DNA from: Epiperipatus broadwayi
Taxonomy: Eukaryota; Onychophora; Udeonychophora; Euonychophora; Peripatidae
Assembly: GCA_028023455.1 (NCBI GenBank)
Contig: JAQFVV010012405.1
Location: 250,001-314,000, forward strand
Direction: 5' to 3'
Length of the DNA: 64,000 bases
The position numbers were made by a program, and so were the translations under genes. Below the pieces are notes generated by a model. That model was not told where the DNA came from, did no database searches, and was given only the letters and a program-made list of their open reading frames with translations. This document shows positions 1-11,349 of the stretch, piece after piece. Numbering within the stretch: the first letter of the stretch is position 1; each line of letters starts with the position of its first letter.

Positions 1-1679
1 TCTCTTCTACATATTTCAGTTTTAGAAATTGTCCAGATTATGTGTGGATAGTTTTTAGTTTATAATATAGAATTTTTAGTGCAAACTGATTCCTAATAAT
101 TATAGTCGTACATTTTGAAATAAATTTAATTACCAAACATTATTATTACGCACCTATTCAAGGAAATGTTGGCCAGTGATTAAGCAGATGGAGTTGGTGA
201 TAGCTATATTAAAGCTTAATAGTACAAGATCAGAAATGTATAAGATGTGACCGTCCCCCGAAATATCTTAGCAGTTTTTATTGAACATTTATGATTTAAT
301 ATGTAGATTAAGTGCATATAACTATAATATATATAATTTTGCTTTAAGTCAAAGTAAAAGGTCTTGTGTAAGGAGACAGAATAAAAAAGAAGTTTGTTAT
401 TTTAAAGTTCAAAGTTTTGTTTTAATTTTAATTTTATGAATTTGAAATAGTATTTTTTTATTTATTATTTAAATTTTTGACAGATAATACCTGAAACATT
501 TAGAAAAATTATTAATTTGAAGAAATTAATAATAATATATAAATATTAATATTGAAAATGATATACTATAATAATGATTTTATATAACTATTGTTTTGAT
601 TGCAAAATCTTTTACTAAATGAATTATGTCAAATTTAGAAGGGGGAAAAAATATTCCAACTGTTTTTCTGGGTTAGCAATCACTATTGATTTTTTTTTTA
701 AAAAGAAGACATTTTAAAGCCAGTTTTTTAAAGACTTGTTAAGTTAAATAGCTATTGATTTTTTTTGTATGTGATTTTATATAAACCTTAAAATTTTATC
801 AGATGGATTAACTTCTGTTTTATTTAATATATGTCATGTAATTTTTGTATTTTATTTTCTGTCAATTGCTATTTTAATCCTGACGTTATATATATAATCA
901 TAGAAATCATAATTTTTCCAACTGTTGGAAAATCAATGAATTGTCATATGATATCAGAATTCTATGCAAACGAAAATGAATCCATATATATATATTTGTA
1001 TAGTGAAAATGTAACTAGATGAAGAAACAATTGATTTGAAAAGTTTGAGTGAAAAAGAGTTCAATAGAGATAAAATCTAGAAGAATGCTGTAGAGATTGA
1101 TTTGAAATAAATCTTACAACTACTTCTTTGGAAGATCATGTGACATGTGATCATCAACTTTTAGATTGAACACAAGTCACATTCAATTGACTGAAATGTA
1201 TTTTAATCAACTGAGAATTGATTTTGAAATCTTTTGCTCTGAGTCCATTGCTTTTCATATAAACTACTTAATGTTGAGATTAATGGTATATGTTATTGTA
1301 ACAAGATTAATTATTCAAATTTGTATAATTATAATATATCTACTTTTGCAAGTAAAATAATTTATTTTTATAAATAACTAAATGTTTTTATCATATGACA
1401 AAGATCCCACCTCCATGAAATAAAATTAGTTATTTAAAGCAATGAATTCTATACAATTTTGTTTAACAAAAGACACAATAGAATATTAAAAAATTAAAGT
1501 TCTTTACATTTTTACTTTTTTATTTATATATTAACTTTCCTGACTTTGGTGGCCACAATATGATATATTTTAATTAGATTGATTTTTATTATCCTCTTGT
1601 TTTTATTTTGTGTCATTCAGAATCTCAGAAATAGAATATTTGTTTGTGTGCTTGTTATTTTAACTTAAAAACTTGTAGT
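1..1679. other. AT-rich non-coding stretch
   Basis: Very AT-rich sequence with no open frame that looks like protein. The few frames of about 60 codons have low-complexity composition rich in I, Y, N and L, as expected from AT-rich DNA. No RNA gene or recognisable repeat was seen. It is probably intron or intergenic DNA. Confidence 0.6.
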
Positions 1680-2400
1680 CAGGTATCTAAGGATTTTAAG
1701 GATTTATCTTACATTTACTTAAAGGAGGAAATTTTCACACATTATTTATTTAATAATTTTTTAGAAGCTATTATATCATGACTTGCATTTTTTTTTTGTT
1801 TAATAATCAACTATTATAAGGGGAAAAAATCAAACAATTGGATTCTTCACTAGTTGATAAGCATTTGTTGCCAATTTCTCAATTGGGCGGTTACAAATGA
1901 AATTATATAAATATTACAATAATGCTGTGTTAATGAAATGCATGCAATATCTTGTTAAAAATTGGTTTTAACAAATTCTATTAGCAACACCTTGATAAAA
2001 ATGCATATTTTAAAAATCAAACCTCTCACAAATAACTAGTTTACATTTTCTATTAACAAAAATGGGCTCTTGTTTTTGTTCAGTAATAAAATACACTACT
2101 TTATTGTGATATTTAATTTTTTTAGTGTCTATTACTTTATTATACCATTCCGCAATTAAGAGTTTAGTTAGGATTTATTTAAGGGAAGAATTTTAAATGT
2201 TTATACTTGGATTGTTTATTAAATAAATGTTTAGAAACCATTAAATTTCCTTGCATTTTATTTTGATTATTCAGAAATTATATTATGAAATTTGTTAAGA
2301 ACTAATATCTTTTTAAAAATTATGTTTTTTATTAAATCTGTTTTGCTTATGTTTGCATATAATGTGGATTATGGATCAGTTACAAATGTTTAGCTAGAGA
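1680..2400. repeat. degenerate direct repeat, about 460-bp period
   Basis: The segment from about 1690 (aggatttat, then an A/G-rich patch, a Tttatttaata run and ttgcatttt) recurs from about 2170 with the same order of landmarks, ending in gttacaaatg in both copies (about 1890 and 2377). The copies are strongly diverged with many small indels. No coding capacity is visible. This may be an old tandem duplication or two copies of a non-autonomous element. Confidence 0.4.
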
Positions 2401-2719
2401 ACAAGTAAAAAGCTAATACGGCATTAAAAAAAGATAATATCATTATGAAAAATAGGAAAAGCTATTTAATAAAATATGTAAAGCAATAATACAACGTATT
2501 AAAAAAAAGTAAAGATAACATTATTATTAAAAATAGTTTACCCAAGACAACAGCAGAATTGATTTTAGGATCCCACATTCAGGAATTAACACTCTTATCA
2601 TTATTCTAAGATGAAAAAGAATCATGATACATCTAAAATATCATCAATATACTAATTTGATCACATGAAGAAGTACTGTAATTATGGAACAACATTTTAA
2701 AAATAAGTTTTATTTTAAA

Positions 2720-3270
2720 ATAAATTAATAGTAATGTGTTATATTTTGTACAAATTGATATTTAAATACAAATCATTGGGGAATCTAAACATTTTCATTT
2801 ACATATAAATTTTATTAATTATAGCATCAAAAGTGCATCAGATTGTTTGCTTTTGTGTAATGGTAGAATATATATGTAGTATATTTTAATTCTCAAGCAT
2901 ATGTATAAGTAAAGAAGTATTAAAAAAAGGTAAAGCAGTATTACACTTATATTTAAATAAAAAAAAAAATGTGTGTTTAACAATAAAGTGATTCAGAAAT
3001 CTAAACATTTACATAAAAGTTTTATTAATTATTGCAACAAAATGGCATCAGCCTATTCAGTTTAGTGCAACGATAAGAGTATATATGTAGTATACTTTGT
3101 GTTTGATCCTAGAAATTTAAGCAATTCTCACAGTAAATTTAAATAAAGAAATATTTCACTCATATTTAAATAAAAAATATTTGCATTCAGAATTTATTTC
3201 TAACAGTGAAGCGATTTGAAATGTAAACATTTTCATTTAAATATAAATTTTATTGTCTTGGCACCCTTGT
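2720..3270. repeat. degenerate tandem repeat, about 220-bp unit, 2.4 copies
   Basis: Three successive segments starting near 2738, 2965 and 3190 share the order caaat..ttc/gattcag, aatctaaacatt, ttca/tttacata, aa(g)tttTATTaatta, gcatcag and atatatgtagtata. The third copy is cut after the tttattg landmark at about 3255. The order and spacing are conserved although the bases are diverged. This is a satellite-like or non-autonomous repeat with no coding potential. Confidence 0.5.
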
Positions 3271-3782
3271 AACGAAGCACCATTGTATCCTGTATAACCT
3301 ACATACCCACATACAGTGACCCTATTCTCACCCAAATTCTACTTGAAGTCTGAAAAACAATTAGCAAGTATTTTGGAAACTAGTCCATTAGATATCAACA
3401 TGATTGCTGCTATGATGAAGTTTTACGTTCATCTTCTACATTTGACTCAAATTTGTTATGATTCTGACTCATACAATTATAACATAATTTTTAAATGCAT
3501 GTGATATATATGATTGAAAATAATAAATAATTATTTTTTTAAAATTTCTAGTTATTTACATGTTCATTATGATTGTTTTCTAATAATATTAGGAGCATTC
3601 AAATTATGATTTTGTTGCCCTTAAATTTTTTTGAAAAAAAAAATACAAAAATTCAAATGGTTGAAATATGTAGCATTTAAATTATTATACTTCAGTGTGT
3701 ACTCTTTTATTTAAGTTGCAGTGATTTACTATAAAATATATGAAAATGACATTTTTTAAAAAAAAAATCTACTTCAGTTTGT
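3271..3782. other. unassigned stretch
   Basis: Slightly more complex sequence around 3280-3480 gives a 62-codon open frame on the + strand (3316-3504). Its product has no motif I recognise and its start codon has no supporting context. The rest is AT-rich DNA. Confidence 0.4.
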
Positions 3783-4060
3783 TTAATATAATATTAAATC
3801 ATTTATGCACTTTATCACTGTTTCACACTGCTTTAATTATCACCCTCTTTGACAGTATCAATTGTCCCAGAAATCTTCTTCAGAACTACAACATAATACA
3901 AATTTATAAATATACATGAACATATAATTTACATTCTCAATGTACATCTTATAACCATAATTTATTTATTACTTTTTAAATATTATATATTTTACCCTGT
4001 TTACATTCTATATTTATTAATTAAAACCTTTAATCATATATATTCTATTTTTATTTTTCT
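3783..4060 (+). repeat. left inverted-repeat arm of PLE-C
   Basis: The reverse complement matches 6232-6513 with scattered substitutions. Landmarks include attaaatcatttatgcac at the outer edge, a shared run around aaatttataaatatacatgaac, and aatattatatattttaccct at the inner side. In element orientation this arm is the 3' terminal region. Confidence 0.8.
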
Positions 4061-4399
4061 CTTATTACTCTTTAAGTATTTAACTCTAATTTAATATCTT
4101 TTATACTTTACATTATTATTATTCATTTTATTAACAATCAATGTTTATAACTTATTCATTCAATAATTTATAATTTATTTTATAATATTATTTTAAACAT
4201 ATTTTTACCCACCTTCTATTTATATCTCCAAACCTCTACTGCTACATTCAAATTTTAAAACGTTTCAGTTATACTTTTATTAGTTCCCTCTTTAAATTTT
4301 CATTTATATTATTAGCAGCTCCCTCTTCCTATTTTTTATATAACTAAATTTTTTAATTTTTCCTTTTTTACTTTATATCAAATTTTTTTTTAGACCCAA

Positions 4400-6230
4400 A
4401 TATCTGTTTAAAACTAGCTTAATATTATTAATATAAATAGCCTCTTTTATTTTTCTATCTCTTTTATTATCCATAAATTGTATCATTCTTATATAATCCT
4501 TATCAAACTCATGCCCTGTTTCTAATTTATGTAAATACATTGGTGAATTTTTATCATATTTTTGTTGTAATAGTCTTCTATATTAGCATTTCTCAATCTT
4601 TTTGCCATGCAACCCAATAGACTTCATTGAAATAGTTATGCGACTGAAATGTTTATTACATTAGTTATAATGTAAAATAAGATATATTACTTCAGCATGG
4701 TACTATATATATTCATATCAATTTTATAATGAACAAATGATTTGTAAGTTAAAAGTTGAGTTAAGGTTAAACTACATATTTTTAATTTAAAAGCTTAACA
4801 CATTTTGTTAATTATCAAAAAAAAGTGTTTTCTTTTCAAATAATCGAGTGACATTTAACATTATGATTATTTTAGTTCAACTTTACAATTGACTTTAAGA
4901 AAACTATACTTAGTATTACTTACTAATTTTTTTTATTAATACTAATATTTTTTTAAAATGTAAAAAGATTTTTGTTATTAGATATTTTTGTTTTTATTTC
5001 TTGGTGCATATTCGCGATCCATTAAAAATTTAACATGACCCAAAGGTTGAGAAATGCTGTTCTATATATTGAATTTTTTGTTTCTCCTACATAATTTCCT
5101 TTTTATTAATTTGACTCTTTTTACAATTAATCTCACATATTTCATTTATTTCATTACCTGAATTTTTATTATAAGTACCATAATACTTATTTTCTAAAAT
5201 ACTAATCATATTTTTTTCTTTTTTTATTAACTATTTTAACATTTAATACAATACTAAATTTTTTATTAATTTTACCTATAACTTTATTTAAATTTTTAAC
5301 TACTTAATTATTCCCTGTCTTTATACCTATGCAATTAACTTTATTACTAATTCTTTATTTTTATTATTATTTATATATTCTATCTTATTCTATATTAATC
5401 TAATATTATCATTTATAAATTTATTTGGATAATCATTATTTATAAATTATTTTTTAATTAAATCTATTTGTTTAACATAATCTTCTTTGCTTGAATAATA
5501 ATTTACTGCTCTGTGAATTCTAGAATGTATTTACTTTATACTTTGTATTTATATTTGAATGCCAATGTTTCAATCCTACATTTCCTTCCTTCATATGCCT
5601 TTATCAGTTTTATATCTAAATTATGCCAATATATTATTCTCTTCTTTTTCTACAATAAATTTAATATTTTATCCATTTTACTAACATGCTTTATAATAAA
5701 TCTATCTGTCTTTGTGTTTTATTAAATATCAATAATCATCTACTCATCTCCTAATAAAGATTGGAGCATTATTATTCACTAACATTAACTTCTCCAATTC
5801 TTCCATATAAACATTATTCAATACTTCATTTAATGCTCCTCCTATTAGTAGATCTTCTTTTTGCTTATAAAACCTATCATGAAATTGAAATGTTACTTCT
5901 TTACAACATAATTCCATAATTTTCTTTAATTGTTTTATAGGTATATTTATATCTCTATTATTATCCTTTTTATGTCTATTAATTATTATATCTATTGCTG
6001 TCTGTACATTAATACTTGTATACATGGATACAACATCCATTTTAATCATTGCCAAATTATAAATACTATATTTATTTATTACATTTTTAATATCATTTAT
6101 TAAAGCTTTATTATTTTTTATATATGATTTACAGGTAATATCTTTAAAATCTTATTTGCCAACCATTTAGATAATTTATTATAATATGAATCACTACCAT
6201 AATTGGTCTTAATGGTACACCTTCTTTAAA
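4400..6230 (-). pseudogene. Penelope-like reverse transcriptase / GIY-YIG remnant
   Basis: On the minus strand, in order, one can read a GVPLRPI motif and a SYYNKLSKWLANKIL stretch (about 6120-6230), typical of Penelope-family reverse transcriptases. An open frame of 103 codons follows (5744-6055) with KMDVVSMYTSIN (motif A, catalytic Asp) and GALNEVLNNVYMEELEK (motif B, normally G-A/T-x-M/L...). Next comes VDDY (motif C) after a stop, at about 5725-5740. Far downstream, at about 4440-4560, is LHKLETGHEFDKDY, the conserved H-xxx-TGH element of the GIY-YIG tail. Stops and frameshifts separate these pieces. The protein would have used RNA as template for target-primed insertion; this copy cannot. 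Confidence 0.75.
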
Positions 6231-6231
6231 A

Positions 6232-6513
6232 ATTAAAAAAAAAAGGAATATATATGATTATAGGTTTTATTTAATAAATATAGAATGTATAAAGGGTAAA
6301 ATATATAATATTTAAAAGGTAATAAATAAATGATGATTATAAGATGTATATTTAGTATGTTAATTATATGTTCATGTATATTTATAAATTTGTATTATAT
6401 TGTAGTTCTGAAGAAGATTGCTGGAGCAATCAAAACTATCAAAGTGGGTGGTAATTAAAGCATTGTGAAACAGTAATAAAGTGCATAAATGATTTAATAT
6501 TATATTATATACA
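6232..6513 (-). repeat. right inverted-repeat arm of PLE-C
   Basis: This is the inverted copy of 3783-4060 at the 5' side of the element. It contains the better-preserved version of the hammerhead-like hairpin described separately. Confidence 0.8.
6409..6441 (+). ncRNA. hammerhead-ribozyme-like remnant in PLE-C
   Basis: The motif reads CTGAAGA (fits CUGANGA), one A, a perfect 6-bp hairpin GATTGC-TGGA-GCAATC, then AAAAC where a hammerhead has GAAAC, then TATC where a cleavage triplet such as GTC is expected. Hammerhead ribozymes are established components of Penelope-like elements. The G12-to-A change would be expected to abolish cleavage. The sister copy in the other arm (about 3865-3890) is further decayed. 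Confidence 0.45.
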
Positions 6514-7310
6514 TTTGGCAATGCAATAAGAAAGATTAGTTATTAAGTTTGTTAACATGCAAAATTTAAGAATAAATTACAGAAAAAAATAACATTTGTC
6601 ATAAAATTCTAATACTTAATAATTAAAACATACCATTTACAGATTGTTTATAATGTTTTAAATCCATTTGTCTGAAATAGGAGATGCAGTTGAATGACAT
6701 AATTTTCATTGATTGATTTTACAGATTTCTGCAGATATTCATGTTCTGGCTAGCCTTATATTTTTTAGTGAATTCTTTTTTTTTTTTTGTTGTTTTTTGA
6801 AGAAATTTTTTCAGGTCAAATCATTTTAGCAAAAATTTTGATTTCAAATATTTCAGACTAAAGTATTATAGCAAATCTATGCCTAGTTTACTATATTTGA
6901 AATTTAGAAAATAATTAAATATTTCATTAAAATTACCAACAGATTATTATTATGATTCACATTAAATTAACTTTGACTAATTAGTCACTATTCTGAGATA
7001 TGTACTTTGTTTTCTAAAGAAATGATTTTTAAAAGTTACAACTTATTCCATTTGCTATTTAGTTTACCTGACCTCAAATAAACCAATGAACCACACTTTT
7101 ATAAGAAAAATGTTATAGAATATTTGATTAGTTGCTTTTTAATGGACTCTAATCTATGTAAACATAATTTTTCATACAAGAGTCTCTGTATATGTTTTTG
7201 TGCATGTACACCAATGATATTTTATAAAAGAGAAGAATTTTTAAAAGTATATATTTCAGAAAACATGTACATACTCGGAGTTAGCATTTTATAAAACCTA
7301 CACAAGTCAT
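6514..7310. other. AT-rich non-coding stretch
   Basis: No open frame, repeat or RNA gene could be supported in this interval. Confidence 0.5.
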
Positions 7311-7319
7311 AATGATTAT

Positions 7320-7940
7320 TGTTAATTTTATAAGTATAAAGATGGACTTAGATGCTTAGGTGCAACACAGAAATATTGTACTGCTGCTTTTACCAAGTTA
7401 AAAGATAGGTCATTTCATCTTAGGAAATAACTCCTACAGCTAAATTATCTGTATATAGAGCTGTTATTTTACTTAATTTATTGTATGGAAGTGAGACTTA
7501 GCTGTCATATTATTGCAGTATAAAAGCATTAAAAAGTTTTATTAAAAATTTTAAAATATAATGACAAGATCATAAACCCAATAAATATACTTTTCTTTGC
7601 TAGATATGATACTACAAAGTTTACTATTATTAAACTGTACCATCATTGGATTGGACATATAAAATAAATGATCAATGTAGGAACTTTATGGTAAATATCG
7701 GTATGGTTTTTCTGGGAAACGTAGATTCCATTTATGGTATAAGAATTAACTCAAAGTCATTTTAGAGTAATGCAATGTTGATTTTTTCCATTTGAATGAT
7801 ATTGCACATTGAAGAGCTACAATTTTTCTTCTGAAAAAATTAAACAACTTCGCAAATATCAAACAAAGAGAAAAATGCTGACCTATTTGTGGTTCACAGA
7901 ATGGTTTGTATAGCCATTGCAAAACTCTTTTCCAGAGCAT
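7320..7940 (+). pseudogene. LINE 3' end: C-terminal domain with CCHH zinc finger
   Basis: The interrupted + strand frames keep, in the right order, the landmarks of a non-LTR retrotransposon C-terminus. LLYGSET is at about 7480, HHWIGHIK at about 7650 and ELYGKYRYGFSGKRRFHLW at about 7680-7740. A stretch reading RATI-LLKKLNNFANIKQREKC leads into PICGS-NGLYSHCKTL (about 7880-7930), a Cys-x2-Cys...Gly-Leu-x-Ser-His finger. Such C-terminal fingers, preceded by a 'GkR..G..k.RFKD' box, are found in many invertebrate LINE proteins. There are several stops and frameshifts. The clade cannot be set from this fragment. The 3' part has a second copy at 11115-11310. Confidence 0.6.
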
Positions 7941-8799
7941 TTGCTCCCTTTTTTTAAAATCTTTTTTTGACTTGGAATAGTTACTCTCATTTATAAGTGG
8001 TTTCTGTTTATATAATGAATAATAAGATGCATGTGTGTGTGTTTATATAAATGCTAGCAATATTAATAATTTTAATGGAAATGTTATATAATAATTTAAA
8101 AATAGTACTGAACACCTATCCTAGATGGATTAGTGCAGTGGTAGAATGAAAGTTGAAGTAGTAATTGCTTCTGAATTGAAGACCTCCAAAATAACTAATA
8201 ATATGATTTTTTTAATAACTATTAACACACACACTTACATATATATATATGTGTACAGTAATCCCTCTTTACTAGTATATTTACTATTCATGATTTCCCG
8301 TAACCGGTTATTTAAAAAAAATATCAAAAGAGTTGTCTAGAAATTCATAAATTTTACTATATGCTTATTGTATGAATGCCATTTATTAATCATTTTTTTC
8401 ATTTTGCACATCTAATTTGCATTCAGTCATATGCTTGCTCTCTTTTTCTCCTCTACTTTCTTTCAATTAATGAATTATCTTTTTAAAAAATTGAATTTAT
8501 GTTTTTGGTGTCTTATTGTATTCATTTTAAAACTTCAATAGTACCATAGTTACGTGTGTATGTTACACAAATATCTTTTAAAGGATTTATTATTATCTAT
8601 GGTTTCACAGATGCACAGGAAATGTTGGAACGAAATGCAGTGATATAGGGAATTAATGCATTGTGAATTTCAAATGTTTACTCCAGCTCATTTGTTTACA
8701 TATATGTTATGAATAATATTTTATTAGTGTTGATGAATTTTGGCGTGTGTGTGTATGTTAACATTTATACTTCTATTCTCTTTATAAAATTTTGAGGCT
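7941..8799. other. AT-rich stretch with a possible tRNA-like remnant
   Basis: Mostly featureless. Around 8119-8150 the sequence tagatggattagtgcagtgg followed by tagaatg resembles the 5' half (A box) of a tRNA-derived SINE, but no convincing B box follows. Short (CA)n and (AT)n runs lie at 8224-8250. No coding sequence is seen. Confidence 0.35.
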
Positions 8800-10650
8800 T
8801 TGTTAAATTACAAATTAGATACACTATTATTACTTGCGCTCAAGTGAGTAGGAAACAGTTCATAAAGAAGGAACTGTTATAAACATATCTCCCACAAATA
8901 AGAAATTTATTTTCGTTGTGCAAGTCATTCCTAATTATTTGGCTCTATTTTGCATAGTTCATTTTGTGTTAATAAGTTTTTTCTATCAATAATGAGCGTA
9001 ATTCTCTAGAAATTATGTCCTAAAATATTGATCTTAAGACGTTGCTATTATATGATTTTGTTGTGTGTGTGAACTTGGAGATAATGGTGAGAGATGGTTA
9101 AAATCTGTTTATTGGCAATTTGATGATGATGATGATACATAGCTTTTGTTGTTGTTTATTTATTTGTTTTTACACAGCTGTTTTTTTCCCACCCTTGGCA
9201 CTTGGTTAAATCGTAAATATTTAAATTATTTTACTTCCTCATTAATTGAGTTGTCATTGGCTATGAATAAATAAAAGCAATCACATGAGAGAAACTGTCT
9301 GTCAAAGTCGTGGAAATAAGCGCTCAAAGTAGATAATACTTTTTAAAAAAAAAAAGAAAGAAAAAAGAAAGAGGAATGAAAAAAGCCATGTTGTAATTAT
9401 TAAAATGGCAAGATTTTTCTAAGTTGGCATCACTGCGTTTAATTGTATTTGAAACTACTTGTTTACTGTGTTTGACATTACAAGCTGTCAGGCATCCGCT
9501 TAATTGGAAAAAATATTTATATGAAATTTAATTTTGTGCTAGCTTGTGTTTCTTTTTTAAATCCTCATTTATTTTAATCGCTCATCTTATTTGTTTTATC
9601 GGTTAATTCTTGATGAATTGAGACAGTAACAATCCTATTTATTTTTCTGAGAAAGTCTACGTTTTCAAAATAGACTAAACAACCGTAAGTTAATAATAAT
9701 AAAATTGAAATTTATCTTAAAGCGTTCCCCCTCTCCCCACCACTGATTTTTATTTATTTATTTTTCTCGTCAAGTAAGATGTGCAAATTATATCTCTCAA
9801 GCCACAAATAATTTACTTTCAAATTGTAGTGAGGAAAACAACATCTCCAAACTTGTGGAGGTTTCCTTTACAGCTGTGCCATATGGATCACTGAAGGTGA
9901 TCCCTAGGGCTAACCAAGATATGTGAATGCATTTCATAAACAGCAGCATCTTCTTTTTTTACTTCTGTCTTGTTCTTCCATTGAACATAGGCACTTTCTA
10001 AGTGCAGCTAAAAGTTTGAATAGATTGACCCTTTACATTTTAAGGAGAGAAAGGAAAACCTTTTTTTTTTTCGTACTTTTTCCTCTTTTTTTTTTTTGAC
10101 ATATTTTTTCTTCCTTATGCCAGCAGCCAAAAGCACTATTCATGTGCTTCATCTTTTGTGTTTATGACAAAAAGAACCAGCTTTTGAATGAAGCTGTACA
10201 ATATCCTCCATATTGTCAAGGATTGCCCGAGACTTACATAATGTTTTGATCGCTGGTAACTTTATAAAAATAAGCTCCAGTATATTTTATTTAAACTATT
10301 GATAATTGCTGCAGATGAAAAACTTCTTTGTGAATGCCTGTAACATAATAATAATATAATTATATTATCATTATTTTTTTTTGTTAAGCTTACTTTTTCC
10401 TCTTTATCACTTCTCGGATATCTCGAATATCTTCAGAACTATTATTCTTCAAGTTTCTTTCTATTTATTTATTTATTTTTCTTTTGCATTTCAAGAGTTA
10501 ATAACAAATGAGCAATATATAGAAAAGTAATTTAAAATTATTTCACTTGTTTATATTCTTACTGTGTCGTAAGCTATGTAATGGTTTCATTCAGTAAGTA
10601 AATGATTACAGGAAATGGGGGTCGGGAGTAATAAAGTTATTATTAAAAAG
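8800..10650. promoter_or_regulatory. candidate conserved non-coding / enhancer block
   Basis: This 1.85-kb block stands out from its surroundings: base composition is less AT-biased, sequence complexity is high, and there is no open frame or repeat similarity elsewhere in the window. It holds dense potential factor sites: E-boxes CAGCTG (about 9173, 9871) and CATATG (about 9879), homeodomain-type TTAATTGG and CTAATTA cores, and a perfect dyad at 9885-9903. It lies about 9 kb upstream of a SCAPER-like exon. SCAPER introns are established hosts of enhancers for the neighbouring Islet gene in several animal phyla. Regulatory function here is inference. Confidence 0.4.
9885..9903. promoter_or_regulatory. 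perfect dyad GGATCAC-TGAAG-GTGATCC
   Basis: A 7-bp perfect inverted repeat with a 5-bp spacer sits in the middle of the complex non-coding block, directly after E-boxes CAGCTG and CATATG. It could bind a dimeric factor; a nuclear-receptor-like or bZIP-like site is possible but not demonstrated. Confidence 0.4.
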
Positions 10651-11114
10651 TATGAAATTTGGTGTTTTTAAATATAATCTTTTAATAGCTCGAATATATA
10701 TAGCTTGCTGGGGGTTTTCAGTACTTCCGTATTATTTAATTTAGTTTTGTAAAACATAATCTTTTTAATTTTAGTGCTTTTTTTTTAAATTAAATCTTTT
10801 TAGAATTACGATTTATTTCATTATAGTTAGTTTTTTTTATTATCGATTGACACTTTAAATACATGAATAATAATAGTTCATATCTCTCTCTCTATATATA
10901 TATATATTATAAAATCATATGTAGTTGGAATTGAACTTGAGAAACAAATGAACAATATGAGAAAAAAATGAACAATATAACATTTTTAAAAAAATTGTTT
11001 TTTTGTTGTTTTTTTTGTAAGAGGGGTAGATCCCCGTTTATGTTATAAATATTATCTTAAAAACATTCTAAAGAAATAAAATATTGATTGTTTTTATTGG
11101 GGGGATATGACCAA

Positions 11115-11310
11115 TGATAGATATACAGTGAAGAGCTACAATTATATAAAGTCTTGAAGTCTTTCAGAAAATAAAGTGGTTTTTTTTTGCACAAGTTAAA
11201 AGATAGCATCGTACAATATCCAATATCTTTTACCTTGTTCTATATGTGGACGTATTTGTGGTTCATAGATGGGTTTATATAATCACTGTAAAAGTAATCT
11301 GTAGTGTATT
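11115..11310 (+). pseudogene. second copy of zinc-finger LINE 3' end
   Basis: This copy aligns with 7780-7935: the same gaagagctacaat start, then tatttgtggttca(c/t)aga with gtttatat following. The interrupted + frame reads CSICGRICGS-MGLYNHCKS, keeping both Cys of the C-x2-C pair and a His of the finger. Downstream, tggaatagt(c/t)a and atttat..gtg are also shared to about 11345. The reading frame has stops. It is 5'-truncated even more than the copy at 7320. Confidence 0.55.
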
Positions 11311-11349
11311 ATTGTTTCTGTGGAATAGTCATATTTATTTGTGAGTGTC

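Larger units (their letters stand above)
3783..6513 (-). mobile_element. decayed Penelope-like element with inverted ends (PLE-C)
   Basis: The element is delimited by an inverted repeat of about 270 bp (3783-4060 and 6232-6513). Between the arms the minus strand carries remnants of a Penelope-like reverse transcriptase followed by a GIY-YIG-type tail. Inverted duplication of the 3' region at the 5' end is a known outcome of PLE integration. The reading frames have many stops and frameshifts, so this copy is old and dead. It lacks the N-terminal part of the protein, since the 5' arm begins just upstream of the region coding for the GVPLRPI-type motif. Confidence 0.75.

Noticed and set aside
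3316-3504. 62-codon frame with fairly balanced composition
   Set aside because: No recognised motif, no splice or start context; not enough to call a gene.
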